Source of the DNA: JBAOHV01 sp037045265
Lineage (GTDB): Bacteria > Actinomycetota > Acidimicrobiia > Acidimicrobiales > Microtrichaceae
Reading direction: 5' to 3'
Length of the DNA: 64,000 nucleotides
NCBI GenBank assembly: GCA_037045265.1
Contig: JBAOHV010000004.1
Coordinates: 310,001-374,000 of the forward strand
In this document: piece by piece, positions 1 through 9,679 of the stretch
Layout: every line of letters begins with the position of its first letter
Position numbering within the stretch: position 1 is the stretch's first letter
Notes under the pieces: generated by a model
Database searches by the model: none
The model's input: only the letters and a program-made list of their open reading frames with translations
Told to the model about the DNA's origin: nothing
Made by a program: the position numbers and the translations under genes

Positions 1-1243
1 CGGCGGTCAGGGTCTCCACGTACCACGACCCCCCGGCCGGGTCGGTGACGCGCCCGACGTTGGATTCCTCCATCAGGAGCAGCTGGGTGTTGCGTGCCAT
101 GCGCCGGCCGAGCTCATCGGGCTCACCGAGCTCCACGTCGAACGGCGCTGTGGTCACCGAGAACGCTCCACCTACACCAGCGGCGAACGACGCGGCGGTC
201 ACCCGCAGCATGTTCACCCACGGGTCGCGGCGCGTCATCATCCGGTCTGCGGTACGGACGTGCAGCAGGGGTGCCTGCTCGCCGGCCGACACCCCACACG
301 CAGCCGTCATCGCTGCCCAGACCTGGCGGGCGGCACGCAGCTTGGCGATCGTGGTGAACACGTCCGCGTCGGCGCAGAGCGTGACCTCGATGCCCCCCGC
401 GGCCGTGTCGGCGTCCAGACCGGCAGCGGCGAGCGTGCGCAGGTAGGCGGCGCCGGTGGCGAGCATCGCCGCCAGCTCCTGGACCTCGCTCGCTCCCGCC
501 TCGACGTACGGGCTCGTGTCGACGCGGACCGTTCGCAGACCGGGATGGCTCTCCGACAGGCGCACGGCCAGCGCACCGAGCTCGGCAAGCGCCGCTTCGA
601 GACCCTGCGACAGGCGTCCACTGGCAGCGAGCACCCCGAACGGGTCCGCGCCGACACCACCGGTCGCCGCGTCTGCGGCCACACCAGCACGGTCGAGCAC
701 GGCGACGAACAGGTCGGCCGCACGGGTGAACTGCGCGCCTGGTTCCAGGTGGACGGGCGCCAGGTCCAACATGACCCCTTCGAGAGCCGTTGCCAGATCG
801 TCGCTCGAGGTGATCACGACACCGTCGATTCCGACCGAACCCGCCAGCTCCGGGTCCGACGCGGCGAGCCCGGAGCGGAATCCCTCGTCGAAGCGCAGGG
901 TCAGCTCGGCGGCACCCCGTTCGAGCTCACGCAGTGCGGTGCGGTTGGCGTCGCGTGGATTGGGATTGGTCAGCAGCGATCTGACCCGCCACTCTCCGCC
1001 GGCACGCGGCTCGCTGTCCGAACCCCGCACGAACGGCGCCGAACCAGGCAGCCCCGCCTCATCGGCAGCACCCGGCGAACCCGTCCGGGTGTAGATCGGC
1101 TCTACCTCGATGCCACCCGGTGTGACCGAGCGCAGCTTGGAATGCGGGGCACCCTTGAGCACCTTGTCCACCAGAGCGAGCCACTGCTCCTCGGTCGCCG
1201 GAGGGAACTCGCCGGCGAACGTCGGTTCGGCCTCGGTGGTCAC
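1..1243 (-). CDS. mutA: Methylmalonyl-CoA mutase small (beta) subunit, C-terminus cut by window edge
   Basis: Small subunit of methylmalonyl-CoA mutase, the B12 enzyme that interconverts methylmalonyl-CoA and succinyl-CoA; the large MutB subunit usually binds cobalamin. About 414 of the usual 600-odd residues are present. The N-terminus shows the family opening FPPATEEQWLALVDKVLKG followed by the IYTR strand of the barrel entrance, and DPAGGSWYVETLT lies near the cut end. The start is a GTG at 1243, chosen because an ideal AGGAGG lies about 7 bases upstream (1250-1255). mutB would be expected just beyond the left edge, on the same strand. The visible reading frame is clean. Confidence 0.93.
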   Translation of the reverse strand, partial: MTTEAEPTFAGEFPPATEEQWLALVDKVLKGAPHSKLRSVTPGGIEVEPIYTRTGSPGAADEAGLPGSAPFVRGSDSEPRAGGEWRVRSLLTNPNPRDANRTALRELERGAAELTLRFDEGFRSGLAASDPELAGSVGIDGVVITSSDDLATALEGVMLDLAPVHLEPGAQFTRAADLFVAVLDRAGVAADAATGGVGADPFGVLAASGRLSQGLEAALAELGALAVRLSESHPGLRTVRVDTSPYVEAGASEVQELAAMLATGAAYLRTLAAAGLDADTAAGGIEVTLCADADVFTTIAKLRAARQVWAAMTAACGVSAGEQAPLLHVRTADRMMTRRDPWVNMLRVTAASFAAGVGGAFSVTTAPFDVELGEPDELGRRMARNTQLLLMEESNVGRVTDPAGGSWYVETLTA

Positions 1244-1379
1244 TTGCAGCCTCCTGGGACATCGGGGACCGGCGGGTGACAGCGGCGCAGCGCCCGTCCT
1301 GCCGGGGTGTTCGGAGGCTACCCGAGCGTTCCGAGGAGGCACGAAGCCAGGGGCATCGGACCGACGGCCCTGGCCGGGC

Positions 1380-1985
1380 TCAGGAGTCGGAAGCGACCGC
1401 CACCTGCGACTCTGGTTCAGGCCGGCTGGCTGCACCTGTGCCGGGCCGGACCGACCGCCTCGGCGGGGTGTACAGGATGCGGAAGACGGTCAGCGCGCTC
1501 AGCACGCCGATGAGCCCGATCGACACGGCTCGGAACAAGGGGTTGCCGGCGTCGGTACCCGCGTGTGCGGCGTGCAGCGCAGTCATGAGCGCCGCCGGGT
1601 ACGACAAGTAGTGCAGCCGTCGCCACGTGCGGCGGGCCATGCGACGCTGCGCCAACGACGTGCCCTCGACCACGACCAGGCCCCAGAACGCTCCGATTCC
1701 CCAGGCGACGGGACCGGCCTTCCACGAGCTGGCGAACGGCACGAACAGGTCGGCCCAGCTGAACGACACGTAGCTGTCGAGAACCAGCGAGACCATGTGC
1801 ACCGCGATGAACACGACGCTCAGCCCGCCCAGGTACCGGTGCAGGTCGGTCAACCAGGCCGGCAGGCCCTTGCGGTCGATCAACTTCGTCGTGAGGAGCA
1901 GGCCCCAGATGAGCGTCATCACCAGTGCCACGGCGGCGACCATGCCGCTCGCCCGTGCCACGTACCACCAGAACTGCTCGGCCAT
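1380..1985 (-). CDS. Ferric-reductase-like (YedZ/MsrQ-type) transmembrane haem protein
   Basis: A 201-residue integral membrane protein with about five to six hydrophobic helices and histidines placed as in b-haem ferric-reductase domains (LHRYLGG, AVHMVSL, RRLHYLSYPAALMTALHAAHAG). Such proteins carry electrons through the membrane to flavoproteins or periplasmic acceptors. The ATG at 1985 overlaps the TGA of the upstream apbE gene (ATGA), so the two are probably translationally coupled. Pairing with ApbE suggests that the partner flavoprotein is covalently flavinylated. The tail after the last helix is a charged, Pro/Arg-rich segment. The specific electron acceptor cannot be read from the sequence. 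Confidence 0.82.
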   Translation of the reverse strand: MAEQFWWYVARASGMVAAVALVMTLIWGLLLTTKLIDRKGLPAWLTDLHRYLGGLSVVFIAVHMVSLVLDSYVSFSWADLFVPFASSWKAGPVAWGIGAFWGLVVVEGTSLAQRRMARRTWRRLHYLSYPAALMTALHAAHAGTDAGNPLFRAVSIGLIGVLSALTVFRILYTPPRRSVRPGTGAASRPEPESQVAVASDS

Positions 1986-2971
1986 CAGACCCTCCTGGTC
2001 GTCGAGAACGCGCTGGCATGAGCGCCGACGGTGCGACTGGTGCCGTCCGCGAAGGTGAGCAGCGCGCCCGTGTCGGCGAGCAGGGCCTCCCAGTCGGGTG
2101 CGCCGCGGCCGGGTGCGCCACGGTCGCCTGACGCCACGCCGGGACCGCCGGACACCACCAGCGCGGTCGCCAGCGCCTCGGCCCACCAGGCCTCGCCGGC
2201 AACGACGGTGCAGGCCGCGACCGCGCTTTCGCTGGGTCGCCCGGTGCGGGGATCGATCACGTGGTGGGCACTGCCGCGGCGGGTCTGCCACCGACGACGC
2301 AGCGTCGAGGAGGTGGCCACGGCGCCGTGACGCAGGTTCACACGGGCCGGCGCGGCGACGTGGTGGTCGAGCTCTATCTCCCAGCCCTCCTCGGGTGGTT
2401 CGCCGGCGACCCGCAGGTCACCACCGACCGACACGAGCGCGCCCTCGGCCCCTGCGTCGACCGCCGCCGTCGCGCACAGGTCCGCCGCCAGCCCCTTGCC
2501 GATGCCTCCGGGGTCCAGCCGAACCCCGTCCGCCAGCTGCACCAGTCCGATCGCGGCATCGACGGTGATGCCGCCGGCCCCGGGGGTGGGGGCTGCCTCG
2601 GCCGGGCCGGTTCCCCGCTGGTCGGCGACGACGGTCCTCGGGAGGTCGTCGAAGCTGCGGTCGTACCCGGCGGCGCGCACCGCGTCCAGCACCGTCGGGT
2701 CGAACAGGCCGTCGGTGCGATGCCAGGCCCACCGGGCGCGCTCGATCAGGTCGAGCGTCTCGGGGCCGACCACGCACGGCGCGCCCGCCGCGGCGTTCAG
2801 GCGACTGATCTCGGAGTCCGCACGGAACCGCGACCACTGCACCTCGAGTCGGCGCAGCCGGTCGAGCACCCACGCCTCGTCGGGCGCCGACGGCCCGGTG
2901 AGCACGACGTGGGCGGTCGTGCCCATCAGCTCGCCCACTCTGCCCACGGCGGGAGCAGCGGTCACGAGCAT
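1985..2971 (-). CDS. apbE: FAD:protein FMN transferase (ApbE family)
   Basis: A 328-residue ApbE-type flavinyltransferase, which attaches FMN to a Thr or Ser of target flavoproteins. Visible hallmarks are MGTTAHVVL near residue 16, the SEISRLN region, DPGGIGKGLAAD, a GDLRVAGE strand, and the conserved HHVIDPRTGRP followed by AEALATAL near the C-terminus. There is no clear lipobox, so it may be cytoplasmic or membrane-tethered. It sits between an upstream gene that ends 6 bases away and the ferric-reductase-like gene it overlaps. This is the usual partnership for membrane redox modules that use covalent FMN. No FMN-binding acceptor protein with an obvious SGAT site is visible nearby. Confidence 0.93.
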   Translation of the reverse strand: MLVTAAPAVGRVGELMGTTAHVVLTGPSAPDEAWVLDRLRRLEVQWSRFRADSEISRLNAAAGAPCVVGPETLDLIERARWAWHRTDGLFDPTVLDAVRAAGYDRSFDDLPRTVVADQRGTGPAEAAPTPGAGGITVDAAIGLVQLADGVRLDPGGIGKGLAADLCATAAVDAGAEGALVSVGGDLRVAGEPPEEGWEIELDHHVAAPARVNLRHGAVATSSTLRRRWQTRRGSAHHVIDPRTGRPSESAVAACTVVAGEAWWAEALATALVVSGGPGVASGDRGAPGRGAPDWEALLADTGALLTFADGTSRTVGAHASAFSTTRRV

Positions 2972-2977
2972 CGCCGT

Positions 2978-3477
2978 TCAGCTCGAGCTCGACCGGGTGA
3001 CCGGCGGAGTGCGACGGGGAACGGCAGTCACCGGCGGCGCCGCGGCCCGTTGCGTCGTCACGCCCTTCGCCGAGGCGGAGGGTGCACCGGTCGGCCGAGC
3101 CCCATCACCGTCGACGGGCACGTAGGTGCGGCGAACGACCACCACGGGGGGTGGCGTGCTGGCCGGCACCGCCGTGACGGGCGCGGCAGCCCGGAGCCGC
3201 CGCACCACCCGACGTCGCCACGACCTCGACCGCCGGCGCTCGGCCGGCAATCACCGCGACGAGACCGAACGTCGAGGCGGTCGCCAAGCCGGCGGCGAGC
3301 ACACGGGCGCCCGCCGCGGGGTGACGGCGAGAAGGCCGCCGAGACGCTCCGTTCCCGGCCGACGCCGTCCGTCCGGTCCGGCGGGTCCCGGCGATCGTCG
3401 GGGCGGGATCCGCGGGGGCGGCTGTCGTGGGTCGCGACGACCGGCACGGGCTGCGTGGGGTCTGACTCAGTCGTCAT
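2978..3477 (-). CDS. Putative single-pass membrane protein, frameshifted
   Basis: No family recognised. The gene starts at ATG 3477, overlapping the stop of the upstream small gene, and opens MTTESDPTQPVPVV. The frame must then change twice to stay sensible: a hydrophobic helix (LAAGLATASTFGLVAVIAG) appears in a second frame around 3250-3305, and a Pro/Val-rich tail (VVVVRRTYVPVDGDG) in a third frame ending at 2978. Read together they give a short Pro-rich N-terminus, one transmembrane helix and an extracytoplasmic tail. Position inside the apbE operon suggests a redox accessory role, but this is inference. The breaks are more likely sequencing indels than true decay, because each frame keeps strong high-GC coding bias. 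Confidence 0.5.
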
Positions 3478-3850
3478 CGTCGGCACCCTTCTCGTGCTCG
3501 TCCGACTCCGACTCGTGGCGGTCGTCGTCGTGATGATCGCTGTCGTCATAGCGGTCGTCGTCGTCGTGGCTGTCGTCGTCGTAGCCGCTCGTCGGCGCCG
3601 GAGCCGCCGGCACCGCGGCGTCGGCGGGCACCGGCACGGTCAGGTCGACGTAGATGGTCGAAGGGGTGACCTCGGTCGACGTCCGCGGTGCGCCGATCGG
3701 CTCGGTGGCGGTCAGCCGGCCGGCGGGGGTCTCGACGGCGGCACCGGTACCGAGATTCACCGCCACCGCCGCACCGGCGGCGCCGAGGGTGAGCACGACG
3801 GCAGCGACGCCGGCGAGCAGCTTGCGGGTCTTGGGGGAGATCTCGTTCAT
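3467..3850 (-). CDS. Small membrane-anchored protein with acidic/histidine-rich tail
   Basis: A 127-residue protein. An N-terminal hydrophobic helix (residues about 10-33) acts as signal or anchor. A short extracytoplasmic domain with TPSTIYVDLTVPVP follows, and the last 34 residues are almost entirely Asp, His, Glu and Ser. Such tails bind divalent metals in other proteins; here that is inference. It is the first gene of the operon running leftward through apbE, and its stop overlaps the next start. It is divergent from the response regulator at 3955. No known family is recognised. Confidence 0.6.
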   Translation of the reverse strand: MNEISPKTRKLLAGVAAVVLTLGAAGAAVAVNLGTGAAVETPAGRLTATEPIGAPRTSTEVTPSTIYVDLTVPVPADAAVPAAPAPTSGYDDDSHDDDDRYDDSDHHDDDRHESESDEHEKGADDDD

Positions 3851-3954
3851 GGGCCCCACCGTACGGAGCCGTGTTCCAGCAAACGTGCCCCCGCTCGGTA
3901 AGTGTTCGGTGAAGCTTGCCCACCCGCCGCCGCGCCTGTGGAACCCTGAAGCAC
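3851..3954. promoter_or_regulatory. Shared divergent intergenic region (redox operon / two-component genes)
   Basis: This 104-base gap separates the first gene of the leftward apbE operon from the rightward response-regulator gene, so it must hold both promoters. OmpR-type regulators often control a divergent neighbour. No unambiguous -35/-10 pair or direct-repeat box could be picked out by eye. Confidence 0.35.
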
Positions 3955-4620
3955 GTGAGGATCCTGGTGGTCGAGGACGACGCCGCCATCGCGACGCCGC
4001 TGGTGGCAGGGCTGGGGCGCCACGGGTTCGACGCGACGCACGTCACGACCGGCGCCGAGGCGCTGGCATCGGTGGGCGACGCGGACCTGGTGCTGTTGGA
4101 CCTGGGCCTGCCCGACCTGGACGGCGCCGAGGTGTGCCGGCGGCTGCGGGACCGCTCGACGGTGCCGATCATCGTGGTGAGCGCCCGTTCGGAAGAGGTC
4201 GACCGGGTGCTCCTGCTGGAGATGGGGGCGGACGACTACGTGGTGAAGCCCTTCGGCCTACGCGAGCTGGTGGCCCGCATCCGTGCCGTGAGCCGTCGCA
4301 CCGGCGGGGCCGAGCCCGCGGCCCCACGGCTCGAGGTCGGACCGCTCGTGATCGACCGACGCACCCACGAGGTGCACGCGGACGGCCAGCTCGTCGACCT
4401 CACTCCCAAGGAGTTCGACCTGCTCGCGCACCTGGCGACCGACCCGGGCGCGGCCCATCCCCGTCGGGACATCCTCGAAGAGGTCTGGGACGCGAACTGG
4501 TACGGGTCGTCGAAGACCCTCGACGTGCACGTCGCGTCCCTGCGCCGCAAGCTCGGTCATCCCGAATGGATCCAGGCGGTGCGCGGCGTGGGGTTCAAGC
4601 TGGTGGTCGACCCCGGGTGA
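3955..4620 (+). CDS. OmpR/PhoB-family response regulator
   Basis: A 221-residue two-component response regulator. The receiver domain (residues about 1-115) has the acidic pocket VEDD, the phospho-acceptor in LLDLGLPDLDG and the conserved lysine in YVVKPFG. The C-terminal winged helix (about 125-220) shows LTPKEFDLLAHL and SKTLDVHVASLRRKLG, typical of OmpR/PhoB DNA-binding domains. The GTG at 3955 is preferred because VRILVVEDD fits the family start. The stop overlaps the start of the kinase gene, so the pair is coupled. The divergent redox operon is a plausible target. Confidence 0.94.
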   Translation: MRILVVEDDAAIATPLVAGLGRHGFDATHVTTGAEALASVGDADLVLLDLGLPDLDGAEVCRRLRDRSTVPIIVVSARSEEVDRVLLLEMGADDYVVKPFGLRELVARIRAVSRRTGGAEPAAPRLEVGPLVIDRRTHEVHADGQLVDLTPKEFDLLAHLATDPGAAHPRRDILEEVWDANWYGSSKTLDVHVASLRRKLGHPEWIQAVRGVGFKLVVDPG

Positions 4621-6020
4621 CCCGCCGCCTGGTGCTGTCCTACGTACTGTTGGCGGCCTTCGTGCTGCTGGTCGTCGAGCTGCCGCTCGGGCTGACCTAC
4701 GCGGCGCGGGCCCAGGACCGCCTGCTCGCCGACGTGGAGCGCGATGCACGGGTGCTGGCCGGTCTGGTCGAGGAGCGCGTCGAGGCCGGCGACGACGCAG
4801 CGGTCGCCGCGATCGCCGAGCAGTACTCGGCACAGTCCGGCGGGCGCGTCGTGGTGACCGACGCCGACGGAGTCAGCGTGATCGACACCGACCGACCCAA
4901 CGAGGGGCCCAGGGACTTCTCCACCCGGCCCGAGATCGAGGTCGCTCGATCAGGCAGCCAGGCGACGGGCATCCGTCGCTCAGTCACGCTCGGCCAGGAG
5001 CTCGCCTTCGTGGCTGTGCCGATCTCGTCCGGCGGCGCGCTCAACGGCGTGGTCCGTGTCAGCTTCGCCACCGATGAAGTGCGCGAGCACGTCCGCGACA
5101 ACTGGCTACGCCTGGCCATGCTCTCGGCGCTGGTCCTGGCGGGCGCGGCTTCGCTCGGCTGGCTGGTGGCTCGTTGGGCGACCGGTCCCGTGGAGCAGCT
5201 CGAGGCCGGCGCCACCAGGTTGGCCGAAGGGGACCTGACCGGACGGGCCGAGGTCGACCGGGGTCCTCCCGAGCTGCAGCACCTGGCGGTGACGTTCAAC
5301 GACATGGCGGCGCGACTCGAGGTGCTCATGGGCTCCCAGCGCGCGTTCGTCGCCGACGCGTCGCACCAGCTGCGCACACCGCTGACGGCTCTGCGCCTGC
5401 GCATCGAGTCCCTCGAGGACGCTCTCGACGACGGTCGTGCGGACCCGGAGCTGGCGCGCAGCGACCTGGAGGCCATCGACGCTGAGCTCGAGCGTCTAGG
5501 TGAGCTGGTCGAGGGGCTGCTGGCGCTGGCGCGCAGCGAGACCGGGGCGACCGCGACCGGGCCCGTGGACGCGGCAGCGGTGGCCGACGCCGCCGTCGCT
5601 CGATGGCTACCGCTGGCCGACGAGCATCGGGTGGCGCTCCAACTCGACGCACCCGAACGAGCCGTTGCACGCGCGGCGCCGGGTTCACTCGACCAGATCC
5701 TCGACAACCTGCTGGACAACGCCCTCGGCGTGGCGCCCGTCGACTCGGCCATCGAGGTCGCCGTGTTCGCCGAGGACCGAGAGGTCGAGGTGTCGGTGCG
5801 CGACCACGGTCCCGGACTGTCGGCCCAGGACCGAGGTCGTGCCACGGACCGGTTCTGGCGGGCGCCCGACGCCGATCCCGGTGGCTCGGGCCTGGGGCTG
5901 GCCATCGTGGACCAGCTGGCCCGGGGCTCGGGTGGCTCGGTGCGCCTGGACGCCCCCGTCGAGGGTACGGGGCTGGTCGTGACGGTCAGGCTGCCACGCG
6001 AGCGAGCCGTCATCAGCTGA
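4617..6020 (+). CDS. Sensor histidine kinase
   Basis: A 467-residue membrane kinase starting at a GTG that overlaps the stop of its regulator. Two transmembrane helices (about residues 8-30 and 160-182) bracket an extracytoplasmic sensor loop of about 130 residues with no recognised ligand domain. A HAMP segment follows (ATGPVEQLEAGATRLAEGDL). The H-box is FVADASHQLRTPLTALR, with the phosphorylated His in SHQLRTP. The ATPase boxes are DQILDNLLDNAL (N), VRDHGPGLS (G1) and GGSGLGLAIVDQLA (G2). All catalytic elements are intact. Confidence 0.94.
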   Translation: MTRRLVLSYVLLAAFVLLVVELPLGLTYAARAQDRLLADVERDARVLAGLVEERVEAGDDAAVAAIAEQYSAQSGGRVVVTDADGVSVIDTDRPNEGPRDFSTRPEIEVARSGSQATGIRRSVTLGQELAFVAVPISSGGALNGVVRVSFATDEVREHVRDNWLRLAMLSALVLAGAASLGWLVARWATGPVEQLEAGATRLAEGDLTGRAEVDRGPPELQHLAVTFNDMAARLEVLMGSQRAFVADASHQLRTPLTALRLRIESLEDALDDGRADPELARSDLEAIDAELERLGELVEGLLALARSETGATATGPVDAAAVADAAVARWLPLADEHRVALQLDAPERAVARAAPGSLDQILDNLLDNALGVAPVDSAIEVAVFAEDREVEVSVRDHGPGLSAQDRGRATDRFWRAPDADPGGSGLGLAIVDQLARGSGGSVRLDAPVEGTGLVVTVRLPRERAVIS

Positions 6021-6101
6021 CCCCCACCACGGAGGGCGCGCTGGTCGTGCCGACGGTCGGAGCGGACCTGCAGCCCGGGCCCGTCGCCTACGATCGCCGC
6101 C

Positions 6102-6623
6102 GTGACGCTCACCGCCGCCCAGTTCTCCACCATCATGCTGATCCTGCGCCTGATCGCCGGCCCGACCATCTTCGCCCACGGCTACAACAAGATGTTCCGG
6201 GGCGGCAGGATCCCCGGCACCGCCGGATGGTTCGACTCCATGGGCATGAAGCCCAACGGCACGGTCCACGCGTACCTGGCAGCCTTCACCGAGATGGGCT
6301 GCGGCCTGCTGATCCTGACGGGGTTCCTCACCCCGTTCGCAGCCGCGGGCGTGATCGGAACAATGGTGGTCGCCGGGTGGACCGTGCACCGCCACGCATT
6401 CTTCATCGTGAAGGAAGGTTGGGAGATCGTCATGGTGATGGGCGCGTTGTTCTGGGCGATCGGCGCGTTCGGCCCCGGCGACTGGTCGCTCGACGGCGCT
6501 CTCGGTCTCTCCGACACGATCAACGACGGGCTCGTCGGCGCGGCGATCGCCGCCGGGCTCGGCGTGGCGATGGGCGTGCTCACTCTGGCCGCCTGCTACC
6601 GGCCTCCCGCCAAGACCGACTGA
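6102..6623 (+). CDS. DoxX family membrane protein
   Basis: A 173-residue protein with four hydrophobic helices and the DoxX signature region (LRLIAGPTIFAHGYNKMF, then GCGLLILTGFLTPFAA). DoxX-like proteins are small quinone-linked or redox-associated membrane proteins of variable function. The start ATG or GTG is ambiguous by a few codons. It is separated from the kinase by about 80 bases and may be transcribed on its own. The substrate is unknown. Confidence 0.85.
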   Translation: MTLTAAQFSTIMLILRLIAGPTIFAHGYNKMFRGGRIPGTAGWFDSMGMKPNGTVHAYLAAFTEMGCGLLILTGFLTPFAAAGVIGTMVVAGWTVHRHAFFIVKEGWEIVMVMGALFWAIGAFGPGDWSLDGALGLSDTINDGLVGAAIAAGLGVAMGVLTLAACYRPPAKTD

Positions 6624-6660
6624 CGGACCTCGACCGGCCGTCGCGCGCAAGACTGGGCAT

Positions 6661-7390
6661 ATGGCCTGGATGAAACCGTTGCCTGAGGACTGGGAGCGTG
6701 CGCTCGCCGTCGCCGCTCACCCCGACGACCTGGAGTACGGCGCGGCCAGCGCCATCGCCCGCTGGACCGACCAGGGCAAGTCGATCACCTATGTGCTCGT
6801 CACCGACGGTGAAGCGGGGATCGACTCGATGTCCCCCGAACAGGCGGGCCCTCTGCGCCGCGACGAAGAGGTGGCCTCCGCACAGCGAGGTCGGGGTCGA
6901 CACCGTCGACTTCCTGGGCCTGCCCGACGGGATGGTCGAGGCCGACCACGTGACCCGCCGCGCGCTCGCTGCGGCGATCCGCCGGCACCGCCCCGAGGTG
7001 CTGATATGTCCGAACTTCCGCGAGACCTTCGGCTTTCCGGGTTGGAACCACGTCGATCATCGCAACGTCGGAGTGGCGCTGCTCGACGCTGCTCGTGACG
7101 CCGGCAACCGCTGGCTGTTCACCGACCTGATCGACCAGGGCCTGGAACCTTGGAACGGCGTGCGGTTCGTCGCCTTCAGCAACTCGCCCGAGGCCACCCA
7201 CGGGGTCGACATCTCCGACCACTTGAACCGTGGGATCGCTTCGCTCGAGCAGCACCGGGTGTACCTCGGGTCGCTACCCGAGGGGACGATGGGCACCGAC
7301 CCCGACGCGATGCTGCGTGGCTTCGCCGAGCAGACCGGACCCGAGATGGGCGTCGAGCTGGCCGTCGCCTTCGAGCTGATCCCCCTCTGA
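6661..7390 (+). CDS. PIG-L family deacetylase, single frameshift
   Basis: Zinc-dependent N-acetyl-sugar deacetylase family (MshB/LnmX-like). The zinc motif AHPDD lies near residue 20 and the second metal motif HVDHRNVG near residue 125. Reading from ATG 6661 the frame is lost at about 6885 (after EEVASA) and resumes one base out as EVGVDTVDFLGLPDG, running to the stop at 7390. Both halves are well conserved in style, so a one-base sequencing indel is the likely cause. In actinobacteria, relatives act in mycothiol synthesis or conjugate cleavage; nothing here fixes the substrate. Confidence 0.85.
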
Positions 7391-7412
7391 TGGTCCCGGT
7401 CCGGCTCTCGCC

Positions 7413-8315
<903 letters not shown>

Positions 8316-8407
8316 GTCCTTCGGCCCATCGTGTGAACAGCCGGAGCAGTTCGATCTCTTCCGCGTTCGCTCGTCAACTGTCACACCCCTCCAATATCAT
8401 CGAACAC

Positions 8408-9664
8408 ATGTTCTGCGAGCAGCCGCCGACACCGTCCGGGCCAGCCGGCCCTATCCGAGAATGGCTCGCCGGACTGGCCGTCGATACTGCATCCGACTCC
8501 GCCTTGATGGATGCTGCACTCCAGGTCGAACAGGCCCGACGGGCACTGGACTCCGCCTGCTGTCAGATCCTCGGCGAGCTCGACGCTCGAGGAGCCACCG
8601 ATCAGGCCTGCGGCATGCGCACCGCCCGCTGGCTCGCTCACTATGCCGGAATCGCCGGATCGACCGCCTCGTCGCGGGTGAAGGTCGCACGTCGGTTCCG
8701 CGGTCCGCTGCGCGACGCAGGCTCCCGGTTCCACGAGGAGAAGCTCAGCTTCGATCACGCCAAGGCGATAGTCGACAGCTACACCCCGCGCGTGGCGGAC
8801 TCGTACCCCGACGTAGCCGCCTTGTTCGCCGACCACACCGAAGGGATCGTGTTCGACCAGTGGCGCGCCGAACTGCGAGCCGAGGTGCAACTCCTCGACG
8901 CCGACGGCGCTCACGACCCCGCTGACGACGTGGCGCGCAACCGTCTGCACAAGGCCGAGACGATCGACCAGACCTACCTGCTCGACGTGAAGCTGGTCGG
9001 AACCGACGGACTGCTCGTCCATCAGACCATCGATCAGGTCGCCGACGAGCTCTTCCACCGATTCGCCAACGACGAGCAGCATGGGACCGGCGATCTTCCC
9101 CGCCCGGGAAGGGCCACCCTGGAGGCGCTCGCGCTCGTGGAGATCTGCCGACGTGCGGCCGCCACCGACGTGAACTCGACTCGCTCCCCCGGAGCCGATG
9201 TCACGCTGGTCGTCAGCGCCGGCGAGCCGTGCGTCGCCACCGACCCGGCCGGTGTCAGGTTGCAGGACCGCACCACCCGCCATCTGCTCTGCGACGCCAG
9301 GCTGCTACCGGTCGTGGTGGACGGCCTCGGGGTTCCACTGGACCTGGGTCGAGCCGTCAGGCGGGCGACCGCCGGCCAACGGCGAGCCATGACCAAGCGT
9401 GACGGCGGCTGCGTGTTCCCCGGTTGCACTTCGCCGCCGTCCTGGTCCGAGGCACACCACATGGTCGAGTGGGCGGCCGGTGGCGACACGGACGTGAGCG
9501 GCATGGCTTCTTTGTGCAGGCACCACCACGGTGTGGTGCACCGCACCGGATGGCGCATCCGAGCCACCGTCGACGGCCACTTCTGGTTCGGCTCCCCGAG
9601 CGGTCGCACCTTCTGGGGGCAACGCCACCGCCGGCAGCGCCGGGGGCCGATTCCTGATGGCTGA
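8408..9664 (+). CDS. DUF222 / 13E12-type HNH endonuclease domain protein
   Basis: A 418-residue protein typical of actinobacteria. The N-terminal DUF222 helical region (ALDSACCQILGELDARG, RTARWLAHYAG) spans about residues 30-300. A C-terminal HNH motif follows, with zinc cysteines and histidines in DGGCVFPGCTSPPSWSEAHH and SLCRHHHGVVH. These genes are multi-copy in many actinobacteria and are often carried by repeat-like mobile units (REP13E12 in mycobacteria), but no terminal repeats are visible here. Function in the cell is not established. It converges on the peptidase gene with a 15-base gap. Confidence 0.88.
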   Translation: MFCEQPPTPSGPAGPIREWLAGLAVDTASDSALMDAALQVEQARRALDSACCQILGELDARGATDQACGMRTARWLAHYAGIAGSTASSRVKVARRFRGPLRDAGSRFHEEKLSFDHAKAIVDSYTPRVADSYPDVAALFADHTEGIVFDQWRAELRAEVQLLDADGAHDPADDVARNRLHKAETIDQTYLLDVKLVGTDGLLVHQTIDQVADELFHRFANDEQHGTGDLPRPGRATLEALALVEICRRAAATDVNSTRSPGADVTLVVSAGEPCVATDPAGVRLQDRTTRHLLCDARLLPVVVDGLGVPLDLGRAVRRATAGQRRAMTKRDGGCVFPGCTSPPSWSEAHHMVEWAAGGDTDVSGMASLCRHHHGVVHRTGWRIRATVDGHFWFGSPSGRTFWGQRHRRQRRGPIPDG

Positions 9665-9679
9665 GCCGTTGTCGGGCCG

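Noticed and set aside
260..1279. Long plus-strand open frame opposite mutA
   Set aside because: A high-GC shadow frame: composition is Arg/Gly/Pro-rich without motifs, while the minus strand encodes a clear MutA.
2261..3901. 546-codon plus-strand open frame opposite apbE
   Set aside because: Shadow frame with no recognisable domain. The minus strand carries ApbE and its operon partners.
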